NCBI GenBank assembly: GCA_036759125.1
Contig: DAIOVG010000111.1
Coordinates: forward strand, 1 to 9,142
Direction of reading: 5' to 3'
DNA length: 9,142 nucleotides
Origin: CAXXOK01 sp036759125
GTDB lineage: Bacteria > Bacillota > Clostridia > Christensenellales > Aristaeellaceae
Shown here: piece by piece, positions 1 through 5,901 of the stretch
Layout of the letters: the number at the start of each line of letters is the position of its first letter
Numbering within the stretch: the first letter of the stretch is position 1
Position numbers and translations under genes: made by a program
Notes under the pieces: model-generated
Seen by the model: the letters and a program-made list of their open reading frames with translations, nothing else
Databases searched by the model: none
What the model was told of the DNA's origin: nothing

Positions 1-2
1 CC

Positions 3-98
3 TATGTAAACGGTGAGCTGGTTTCCCATACCAAGCTCACGCGCAGCAGGTATCCCGCTTCCCCTGAACAGTACTGGATCGGCGTGACAAAGCGGTAA
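3..98 (+). CDS. C-terminal end of an unidentified protein (5' truncated by window edge)
   Basis: An open plus-strand frame enters from the left edge and gives 31 residues ending in EQYWIGVTKR, then a TAA at 96-98. I do not recognise the family from this fragment. It contains a basic stretch (TKLTRSR) followed by an aromatic-rich tail. Its stop lies 5 bp from the stop of the convergent ttcA gene, which is the spacing expected of a real gene end. The codons also look like those of the neighbouring genes. A chance open frame of 31 codons cannot be excluded, so the call rests mainly on position. No function is proposed. Confidence 0.45.
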   Translation, partial: YVNGELVSHTKLTRSRYPASPEQYWIGVTKR

Positions 99-132
99 AG
101 GGACTACCTAGCCTTCTTCGGACCGCTTTTTT
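89..132 (+). terminator. Possible intrinsic terminator of the left-edge gene, overlapping the ttcA 3' end
   Basis: AAAGCGGT at 89-96 is perfectly complementary to ACCGCTTT at 122-129, and the second arm runs into six T residues at 127-132. The loop is long (25 nt) but can fold a small inner stem, AAGG 98-101 with CCTT 112-115. The arms include the stop region of the left-edge gene and the last codons of ttcA. Read on the minus strand the same stem ends in A-rich DNA, so it would serve mainly plus-strand transcripts. The long loop makes this a weak call. Confidence 0.35.
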
Positions 133-835
133 CCCACAGGCTATACTGATCGTCGTTCTTCAGCGCGGACAGCATCGTTTCCTCTAAATTAGGATACCGT
201 TTGGCAAGCTCTCTGAGAAGCTCTTTCATCTCCTGGCGTTTCGTGTTTCCGTTGGCCGGACACGGATTGTGCTGCACGGGGAGGGAGAGCTTCCTTTGCA
301 TATGAATGACTTCTTTTTCCGGCATATAGACCATCGGGCGGATCACAGTAATATCGCTGCGGCTCATATAAGTTTTGGGATGGAATACATGGAACCGGCC
401 TTCAAAGATCAGGCTCATCAGAAGCGTTTCCAGCGCGTCCTCCCGGTGGTGTGCCAGCGCCAGCTTGTTGCAGCCAAGCTCCTTGGCCATGTCGCACAGC
501 ATCGCCCGGCGCATTTTGGCGCAAAGCGGGCAGGGACTGCGGTCGTTGCGCAGCTCGAATAATATCTGATAAAGATCGGTATATCGCACGGTAAGCGGAA
601 TATCCTCCGCTTTGCAAAACGCTTCCACCGCGGAGGTATCAGGCGGTTCAGGCCCCATGGTCAGCATGATGGCCTGCACCGTAAAATCCTTGCGTACCCT
701 GCGGTATAGCGACATTCCGTGTGTTAGTAAAAGGCTGTCCTTGCCGCCGGAAAGCCCGATGGCGATGCGGTCGCCCGGTTCGATCATTCCAAAATCCTGG
801 TCGGCGCGGCGTATTCGCCCAAGTGTCGTTTTCAA
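104..835 (-). CDS. ttcA: TtcA-family tRNA 2-thiocytidine (PP-loop) biosynthesis protein
   Basis: This 243-residue cytoplasmic enzyme belongs to the TtcA/TtuA group of PP-loop ATPases, which adenylate a tRNA base and replace its oxygen with sulfur (C32 in TtcA). Visible signatures are the PP-loop SGGKDS (residues 29-34), the cysteine pair C102-P-L-C105, a third cysteine C192 in HNPCPANGNTKRQ, and HHREDALETLL from residue 129. The three cysteines match those that hold the [4Fe-4S] cluster in characterised TtcA. The protein is shorter than E. coli TtcA (about 311 residues), as is common for Bacillota relatives. The start is a TTG at 833-835, preceded by AAAGGGA about 11 nt upstream. The only nearby ATG is out of frame and stops at once. 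The tRNA target is inferred; a related thiolation role (another base or a TtuA-like substrate) is possible. Confidence 0.85.
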   Translation of the reverse strand: MKTTLGRIRRADQDFGMIEPGDRIAIGLSGGKDSLLLTHGMSLYRRVRKDFTVQAIMLTMGPEPPDTSAVEAFCKAEDIPLTVRYTDLYQILFELRNDRSPCPLCAKMRRAMLCDMAKELGCNKLALAHHREDALETLLMSLIFEGRFHVFHPKTYMSRSDITVIRPMVYMPEKEVIHMQRKLSLPVQHNPCPANGNTKRQEMKELLRELAKRYPNLEETMLSALKNDDQYSLWEKSGPKKAR

Positions 836-868
836 CCCAGCATCCGTCCCTTTCGCATTGATTGGTTC

Positions 869-896
869 ATTGTATCACACCGTGCCGCCGGTGCAA
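869..896 (-). promoter_or_regulatory. Probable ttcA promoter with extended -10
   Basis: On the minus strand, TGATACAAT is an extended -10 (TACAAT core at plus positions 869-874). A weaker -35, TTGCAC (plus 891-896), lies upstream with a 16-bp spacer. Predicted transcription would begin near 862, giving a leader of about 27 nt that contains the AGGGA ribosome site of the TTG start. The -35 matches only three of six consensus bases, so the extended -10 carries most of the weight. Confidence 0.45.
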
Positions 897-961
897 AGCT
901 GCGCGATACCGATGGTAAAGAGGCACTGTTGACAACGAATCAACTGCCTGCCACTTGAGAA

Positions 962-984
962 TTGTATACAAAGGGTGCATACAA
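962..984. promoter_or_regulatory. Palindromic operator-like site upstream of the liv promoter
   Basis: TTGTATACAA at 962-971 is a perfect 10-bp palindrome. It sits inside a larger imperfect dyad, TTGTATACA (962-970), AAGGG, TGCATACAA (976-984), with 8 of 9 arm positions paired. The site is about 50 bp upstream of the liv -35 element. Palindromes of the form TnGT..ACnA are typical of GntR-family operators, but the regulator assignment is only an analogy. No regulator gene lies in the window. Further ATACAA copies follow at 1003-1008 and 1057-1062. Confidence 0.45.
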
Positions 985-1020
985 GATGTGGAAAAATGCA
1001 AAATACAAACAAAAAACACG

Positions 1021-1049
1021 TTGACCTGCCGTTGAAACTACCCTATAAT
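1021..1049 (+). promoter_or_regulatory. Strong sigma-70/sigma-A promoter of the liv operon
   Basis: TTGACC (1021-1026) and a perfect TATAAT (1044-1049) are separated by exactly 17 bp. Transcription should start near 1056, leaving a leader of about 96 nt before livK. This is the best promoter match in the window and fits a highly expressed solute-binding protein. The predicted start falls on a CATACAAG copy (1056-1063), so a regulator bound there could block initiation. Confidence 0.85.
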
Positions 1050-1138
1050 ACATCACATACAAGGGAGTATATGTAAATTTGGCATGAATATGCTCTTTTG
1101 CCATACTCTTTTGAAAGAAATGGGAAAAAAGAAAACAC

Positions 1139-1144
1139 AGGAGG
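1139..1144 (+). promoter_or_regulatory. Ribosome binding site that fixes the livK start
   Basis: A perfect AGGAGG lies 7 nt before the ATG at 1152. The open frame extends upstream to an ATG at 1098, but that codon has no comparable site and would place 18 charged and polar residues ahead of the signal peptide. The start at 1152 is therefore preferred. Confidence 0.9.
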
Positions 1145-1151
1145 AAAAGGT

Positions 1152-2297
1152 ATGAAAATCAAAAGGCTTGTATCCATCCTACTTTGCGTCATGATGATCG
1201 CGATGGGTGCTTCGGCAGCACTTGCGGAAGATACCGTCAAGATCGGGCACATCGCGCCGATGACGGGTGGCCTCGCTGCGTACGGCACGGCTGTCAACAA
1301 CGCAATTGAACTGGCGATCTCCGAAATCAATGCCAATGGCGGCTTGCTGGGCAAGCAGGTTGAGCTGATCACCAAGGACAACCAGGCTGATCCTGCGGAA
1401 ACCGTCAGCGCATTCAACGCGTTGCTGGGTGAGGACGTCGCTGCAATCATCGGCGCTATCCGCTCCGCTTGCACGTCGGCGATCACCGGCCTTGCCAACG
1501 ATGAGGGCATCGTGCTGATCACCGCCACCTCGACAGCCGACGCCATCACTGAGGAAGATAATTACGTGTTCCGCTCCTGCTACAAAGATAGCTTCCAGGG
1601 CGCAATGTGCGCGGCCTTCGCTGCGGCGCAGGGCTGGACCAAAGTCGGCATCCTCTACACTGTCGGCGACGCCTATTCCTCCGGACTTCGCGACTCGTTC
1701 CTTGCCGCGGCAGCTGAGCTGGGTCTTACGGTTGTTGAAGAACAATCGACCTCTGATATCTCTGCCGTTGACTTCTCCTCTCAGCTGGCAACCATCGCGT
1801 CAGCTGGCGTGGACGTACTCTTTGCTCCCTACTACTATAACACCATTGGCCCCAACATCATCCCGCAGGCCCGCGAAGCCGGCTACACCGGCCCCATCCT
1901 GGGCGCTGATGGCTTTGACGGCACGGAATCCGTTGCGGTCGGCGATCTGAAGGCCTATGAGAATGTGTACTTCACCAACCACTATTCGCCTGAAGATCCT
2001 TCTCCTGCAGTGCAGGACTTCATCGCTGCTTACACTGCCGTGTATCCTCCGGAATCTCTGAATGCTTTGGCCGCATTGGCGTATGATGCCATGAAGATGC
2101 TTGCCGTCGCGATTGAGAAAGCAGGAACCACCGATCACGATGCCATCCGTGAAGCCATGGTAGGCATGCACTATGTCGGCGTTACCGGCGACATGACGCT
2201 TGATGAGACGGGCACTCCCGCCAAGTCCGTTTCCATTATCACCTACGTTGTGGATGGCGACAAGCTGGTGCAGAAATTCGTAACCACCGCGCAATAA
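1152..2297 (+). CDS. livK: Branched-chain amino acid ABC transporter, substrate-binding protein LivK
   Basis: This is a 381-residue extracytoplasmic receptor of the type I periplasmic-binding fold (LivJ/LivK, Peripla_BP_6). It captures ligand and delivers it to LivHM. The N-terminus is a classical export signal: basic MKIKR, a hydrophobic stretch to about residue 19, and a likely cleavage site ASAALA|ED after A25. Family landmarks follow: VKIGHIAPMTGG (29-40), GGLLGKQVELITKDNQADP (63-81), GAIRSACTSAITG (101-113), LITATSTADAIT (122-133, ligand-binding region), and the hinge/C-lobe segment with PQAREAGYTGPILGADG (238-254). The only cysteine in the signal (C12, after ILL) is not in a lipobox, so the protein looks secreted rather than lipid-anchored, which is unusual for a Gram-positive binding protein. 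Leucine, isoleucine and valine are the presumed ligands, but this family also binds amides and other amino acids. It heads the operon. Confidence 0.93.
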   Translation: MKIKRLVSILLCVMMIAMGASAALAEDTVKIGHIAPMTGGLAAYGTAVNNAIELAISEINANGGLLGKQVELITKDNQADPAETVSAFNALLGEDVAAIIGAIRSACTSAITGLANDEGIVLITATSTADAITEEDNYVFRSCYKDSFQGAMCAAFAAAQGWTKVGILYTVGDAYSSGLRDSFLAAAAELGLTVVEEQSTSDISAVDFSSQLATIASAGVDVLFAPYYYNTIGPNIIPQAREAGYTGPILGADGFDGTESVAVGDLKAYENVYFTNHYSPEDPSPAVQDFIAAYTAVYPPESLNALAALAYDAMKMLAVAIEKAGTTDHDAIREAMVGMHYVGVTGDMTLDETGTPAKSVSIITYVVDGDKLVQKFVTTAQ

Positions 2298-2320
2298 TCG
2301 TACCCAGCCAATAGACTCCA

Positions 2321-2364
2321 TATACCCTGTGCGAAGGCAGGAAACTGTCTTCGCACAGGGTATA
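2321..2364 (+). promoter_or_regulatory. livK-livH intercistronic stem-loop with GAAA tetraloop
   Basis: Positions 2321-2340 pair with 2345-2364 over 20 consecutive base pairs. All are Watson-Crick except one G-U (2337/2348). The loop is GAAA (2341-2344) closed by G-C, a classic stable GNRA tetraloop. The DNA after the stem is GCGTAGAAGGG, with no T tract, so this is not a standard intrinsic terminator. By analogy with other binding-protein operons, it probably protects the livK message from 3' exonucleases or causes partial termination, so that LivK outnumbers the membrane and ATPase subunits. Confidence 0.85.
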
Positions 2365-2385
2365 GCGTAGAAGGGCTTGATCGTA

Positions 2386-3288
2386 ATGACTGATTTACTT
2401 CAACAGGTCATCATTGGCCTAAGGATCGGCAGCATATATGCGCTGGTCGCACTAGGATATACGATGGTGTATGGTATTATCCGCCTGATTAACTTCGCAC
2501 ATGGCGAGTTTATCATGGTCGGTGGATATACGCTGTTTTTTACCATCCCGGTATTTATTAATGTCTTTGGCCTTCCCGCTTGGATGAGCGTTTTAGTGGC
2601 GATTGTCGTATGCGCGGCAGTCGGCGTATTATCTGAACTATTAGCATACCGCCCGGTTCGAAAAAAGGGAACCCGTATGACCGCGTTGATCACGGCGATC
2701 GGCGTCAGCCTGCTGCTGCAAAACCTTGCGCAGGCAATACCCATGATCGGTCCCAATCCTCGCGTAATCGCACAAGATATCTTTCAGTCCGGAAGTATTA
2801 ACCTTCTGGGTGTAACAACGAATTTAACCGCAATATTTACGATTATCATCGCGGCTTTTGTTATGATTGGCTTACAGCTCTTTATTCACAAAACCAAGGT
2901 CGGCCGCGCTATGCGCGCTGTATCTGAAAACAAGGCAGCTTCTACGTTGGTTGGAATTAACGTGAACAAAACGATCGTCATCACCTTCGCCATTGGCGCC
3001 AGCCTAGCGGCAATCGGTGCACTGATGTACTGTGCACAATACCGTTCCGTAACGACCACGATGGGTACAATGCTGGGTCTGAAAGCGTTTGTGTCGGCAG
3101 TGCTCGGCGGAATCGGCTTGATACCCGGCGCAATGCTTGGCGGGATTCTGATTGGGCTGGTCGAAGCGCTCGTCACGGCCTATATCAGCTCCTCATACGC
3201 TAACGCGCTCGTTTTTGTGGTGCTGATTATTGTATTGCTTGTCAAGCCTGCAGGCATCATGGGTAAGAATGTAGGTGAAAAAGTATGA
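2386..3288 (+). CDS. livH: Branched-chain amino acid ABC transporter permease LivH
   Basis: This is a 300-residue polytopic inner-membrane permease that forms the substrate channel with LivM. The N-terminal family signature GLRIGSIYALVALGYTMVYG (11-30) is followed by NFAHGEF (36-42). Further hydrophobic segments lie near 65-85, 100-120, 148-167, 198-216, 235-262 and 272-287. The loop KTKVGRAMRAVSENKAAS (169-186) corresponds to the ATPase-coupling region, and the protein ends in the usual KPAGIMGKNVGEKV. An ATG at 2386 follows GAAGGG by about 10 nt. An in-frame TTG at 2377 is possible but is almost on top of that site. The gene uses many TTA and CTA leucine codons, unlike livK and livG. It overlaps livM by 4 nt. 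Confidence 0.93.
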   Translation: MTDLLQQVIIGLRIGSIYALVALGYTMVYGIIRLINFAHGEFIMVGGYTLFFTIPVFINVFGLPAWMSVLVAIVVCAAVGVLSELLAYRPVRKKGTRMTALITAIGVSLLLQNLAQAIPMIGPNPRVIAQDIFQSGSINLLGVTTNLTAIFTIIIAAFVMIGLQLFIHKTKVGRAMRAVSENKAASTLVGINVNKTIVITFAIGASLAAIGALMYCAQYRSVTTTMGTMLGLKAFVSAVLGGIGLIPGAMLGGILIGLVEALVTAYISSSYANALVFVVLIIVLLVKPAGIMGKNVGEKV

Positions 3289-4412
3289 CCGATCTGCGAA
3301 AGAAAAGCACCAGAGGCGTGGTCACGAATGTATTCGTCATCGCACTGTTTTTGCTACTAATATTCATCCTTTCCGGTACTTTGAGCGACAATAATTACCG
3401 GCGCAAGCTTGTGCCGATTATTTGGCAGGTTTGCATCTTTATCCTTCTTGGAACATCGTTGAACCTGACGATGGGGTTTCTAGGCCAGCTGACGCTCGGT
3501 CATATGGGCTTCATGGGGATCGGCGCTTATACGGCCGCATTGTCATCGCTGGCGCTGGAGCGCGCGGGCTTGTTTTCCGCCAATACGGCGTCTCCGTTGA
3601 TGCTGATCGGAGTCATGCTTGGATGCAGTCTGCTGGGCGCGCTGTTGGCCGCCATTGCCAGTCTATTAATGGGCATTCCCGCGCTGCGTATGCGCGGCGA
3701 TTATCTGGCAATCGTTACACTCGGATTTGGTTTAATTATTGAGAACGTAATTGCCAACCTTCCGTTTGCAGGAGGCAACGGGTTAGCCGAAGGAACGGCA
3801 AGCTCAGCGCTGTATAAAAACGGGCTTGGGATTAAAACATCGTTACAGGCACAATATGTATATTTTCCGATTTTGCTGACAATTGTGTGCGTAGCGTTCA
3901 TGTTTATGTTCATTACGTCCAAGTATGGCCGTGCGATCAAGTCGATACGAGAGGATGAAATTGCGGCCAGCGCTTCCGGTGTTAATACGACTTACTACAA
4001 AATTCTCACGTTCACCTTGTCTGCGTTCTTTGCGGGTATAGCAGGCGGGTTGTATGCAATTTGTACAGGGTCACTATCAACCGGCTCGTTTACGTTTGCA
4101 AGCCCGTCAATTTGGAACTCCACCTTTATTGTCGTGTTGGTTGTTCTTGGCGGCATGGGGTCACTTACGGGGTCAATCGTTGCAGCCATCGCGATGTATA
4201 TGCTCAACTACGAAATCAAAAACGGCGCCTGGGTATCCGCGATGCCGCAATTCATGCAAAGCATATTCGCATTCCCAATGCTGATCTATGCGCTGGTTCT
4301 GATGGCTGTGATCATGTTCAGACCGTTTGGGTTGATGGGAACCTATGAGTTTTCTCTGAGTAGACTCCTATTTAAGAATCGGGATAAGGTGATAGGAGGC
4401 GCAGCGAAATGA
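3285..4412 (+). CDS. livM: Branched-chain amino acid ABC transporter permease LivM
   Basis: This second channel-forming permease has 375 residues and pairs with LivH. After a short basic N-terminus and a first membrane helix (about 13-31), it carries the LivM signature LNLTMGFLGQLTLGHMGF (59-76) and GIGAYTAAL (78-86). It also has RMRGDYLAIVTLGFG near residue 135 and the coupling loop GRAIKSIREDEIAASASGVN near residues 215-235. Several further hydrophobic helices follow, then RPFGLMG near the C-terminus and a basic cytoplasmic tail. Its ATG overlaps the livH stop (ATGA, 3285-3288) and AGGTGA lies upstream, so translation is probably coupled. Codon choice resembles livH (frequent TTA, CTA and ATA) more than the flanking ATPase genes. 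Confidence 0.92.
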   Translation: MTDLRKKSTRGVVTNVFVIALFLLLIFILSGTLSDNNYRRKLVPIIWQVCIFILLGTSLNLTMGFLGQLTLGHMGFMGIGAYTAALSSLALERAGLFSANTASPLMLIGVMLGCSLLGALLAAIASLLMGIPALRMRGDYLAIVTLGFGLIIENVIANLPFAGGNGLAEGTASSALYKNGLGIKTSLQAQYVYFPILLTIVCVAFMFMFITSKYGRAIKSIREDEIAASASGVNTTYYKILTFTLSAFFAGIAGGLYAICTGSLSTGSFTFASPSIWNSTFIVVLVVLGGMGSLTGSIVAAIAMYMLNYEIKNGAWVSAMPQFMQSIFAFPMLIYALVLMAVIMFRPFGLMGTYEFSLSRLLFKNRDKVIGGAAK

Positions 4413-5197
4413 GCGAGAAAGCTGTCATTCTGAAAACAGAGAATCTTGGTATTGCCTTTGGCGGATTGAAAGCGGTTAACGATTTCAATATCGAGATTCG
4501 CCAGGGCGAGCTGGTTGGTCTCATCGGCCCCAATGGTTCTGGGAAGACCACAGTGTTCAACCTTCTGACGGGCGTCTATGTCCCCACGGAAGGCAACGTT
4601 TACCTCATGGGCAAGAAAATCACGGGCATGAAAACCCACCGCATCGTGCAGCATGGGATAGCCCGTACGTTCCAGAACATCCGCCTGTTCGGCGAGATGA
4701 CCGTGATTGAGAACGTAAAGATTGCTTTCACCAAGGATATTAAGTACAACCTGCTGGATACCATGCTTCGGACGCCGAGGTATTTCTCCATTGAGCAATC
4801 CCTGGAGGAAAGGGCGATGGAGTGCCTTAAGATCGTCAACCTGGACGATAAGGCGAACTATCTGGCTAAAAGCCTGCCGTACGGCCAGCAGCGCAAGCTG
4901 GAAATCGCGCGTGCGTTGGCCACGGACATGAAACTGCTTTTGCTGGACGAGCCTGCCGCCGGCATGAACCCGACGGAAACGGCGGAACTGCTCCAATGCA
5001 TCAACGACATCCGCAAGAAGTTCAATATCGCAATCTTTCTGATTGAGCACGATATGAGCCTTGTGATGAAGATCTGCGAGCGCATTCAGGTTATCAACTT
5101 TGGCAATACCATTGCGCACGGCTATCCCAATGAGATCGCCCACAACCCGGATGTAATCGAGGCGTATCTCGGTGAGGAGGCTGTTGAAAATGCTTAA
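4409..5197 (+). CDS. livG: Branched-chain amino acid ABC transporter ATP-binding protein LivG
   Basis: This is a 262-residue cytoplasmic ABC ATPase that powers the LivHM channel together with LivF. Motifs in order are Walker A GPNGSGKTT (40-48), Q-loop Q89 in ARTFQNIRLF, the LivG-type ABC signature LPYGQQRKLEIARAL (156-170), Walker B LLLLDEP (176-182) with catalytic E181, and H-loop H214 in LIEHDMSLVM. The insertion between the Q-loop and the signature (roughly 105-140) and the degenerate LPYGQQ signature are normal for LivG and separate it from LivF. The start ATG overlaps the livM stop by 4 nt, and a perfect AGGAGG lies 9 nt upstream (4394-4399). Confidence 0.95.
   Translation: MSEKAVILKTENLGIAFGGLKAVNDFNIEIRQGELVGLIGPNGSGKTTVFNLLTGVYVPTEGNVYLMGKKITGMKTHRIVQHGIARTFQNIRLFGEMTVIENVKIAFTKDIKYNLLDTMLRTPRYFSIEQSLEERAMECLKIVNLDDKANYLAKSLPYGQQRKLEIARALATDMKLLLLDEPAAGMNPTETAELLQCINDIRKKFNIAIFLIEHDMSLVMKICERIQVINFGNTIAHGYPNEIAHNPDVIEAYLGEEAVENA
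5175..5180 (+). promoter_or_regulatory. Ribosome binding site that fixes the livF start
   Basis: AGGAGG lies inside the livG 3' end, 9 nt before the ATG at 5190. The frame is open from a GTG at 5172, but that codon precedes this site. The ATG at 5190 is therefore the start, and livF overlaps livG by 8 nt. Confidence 0.88.
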
Positions 5198-5894
5198 GGT
5201 CGACAATCTGGTCGTCAACTATGGCGCCATTCAGGCGCTGCGCGGAATATCGCTGGAAGTCAACACAGGCGAGATCGTTTCGCTGATCGGTGCAAACGGC
5301 GCGGGTAAAACCACAACGCTCCACGCGATTACGGGGCTGATTCCCATCAAGTCCGGCAGCGTGCAGTACCTGGATAAAGATCTGCGCAAAGTTAACGCAA
5401 GTGAGATCGTAACCTTCGGCCTGGCGCACGTGCCGGAGGGCCGTCAGGTGTTTACCCGCATGTCCGTGATGGAAAACCTCCTCATGGGCGCTTATACGCG
5501 CAAGGATCACGCCGCCATTACCAAAGACCTGAAAAAGGTCTATCAGCACTTCCCAAGGCTGGAAGAGCGCGCCAAACAGGTTGCCGGTACGCTATCTGGC
5601 GGCGAACAGCAAATGCTGGCGATGGGCAGGGCAATGATGTCCGCTCCTAAGCTGATCGTTATGGATGAGCCATCGATGGGCCTCTCGCCGATTCTGGTCA
5701 AAGAGGTGTTCTCCATCATCGAAGATATGCACAAAGAGGGCATCACAATTCTGCTGGTGGAACAGAACGCAAAAATGGCGCTGTCTGTTTCAGACCGCGC
5801 CTATGTGCTGGAGAACGGCAAGATTTCCATGAGCGGCAAAGCAAACGAGCTTCTGGATGATGAAAAGGTCCGCAGGGCATATCTTGGGGCCTAG
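5190..5894 (+). CDS. livF: Branched-chain amino acid ABC transporter ATP-binding protein LivF
   Basis: This is a 234-residue cytoplasmic ABC ATPase, the partner of LivG and the last gene of the operon. It shows Walker A GANGAGKTT (34-42), EGRQVF (83-88) in the Q-loop region, a canonical signature LSGGEQQ (135-141), Walker B LIVMDEP (155-161) with E160, and VEQNAKMAL after it. The usual H-loop histidine is a glutamine here (Q192). That is normal for LivF proteins and not a defect. The length matches the family. Its stop is 7 bp from the stop of convergent mutY, and no hairpin with a T tract is visible after it, so liv transcription may run into mutY antisense. Confidence 0.95.
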   Translation: MLKVDNLVVNYGAIQALRGISLEVNTGEIVSLIGANGAGKTTTLHAITGLIPIKSGSVQYLDKDLRKVNASEIVTFGLAHVPEGRQVFTRMSVMENLLMGAYTRKDHAAITKDLKKVYQHFPRLEERAKQVAGTLSGGEQQMLAMGRAMMSAPKLIVMDEPSMGLSPILVKEVFSIIEDMHKEGITILLVEQNAKMALSVSDRAYVLENGKISMSGKANELLDDEKVRRAYLGA

Positions 5895-5901
5895 ATAGAG
5901 C

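Noticed and set aside
929..934. Perfect TTGACA in the ttcA-livK gap, considered as a second liv promoter
   Set aside because: There is no -10-like hexamer 16-18 bp downstream. The TTGACC/TATAAT pair at 1021-1049 is far better.
1179..2321. Several minus-strand open frames antisense to livK
   Set aside because: They are shadows of livK codon usage. Their products are low-complexity, without motifs, and lack start signals.
4343..5218. Long minus-strand open frame (291 codons) antisense to livG
   Set aside because: livG on the plus strand carries all ABC motifs over the same DNA. The antisense frame is explained by codon bias, and its translation shows no recognisable domain.
5769..5771. Missing H-loop histidine in LivF (Gln instead)
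   Set aside because: VEQNA at this position is the family norm for LivF, so it is not evidence of a defective ATPase.
1152..5894. Possibility that the operon is a urea transporter (urtABCDE)
   Set aside because: Gene order is similar, but no urease or urt-specific features are present. The short LivK-type receptor and standard permease lengths fit a Liv system better.
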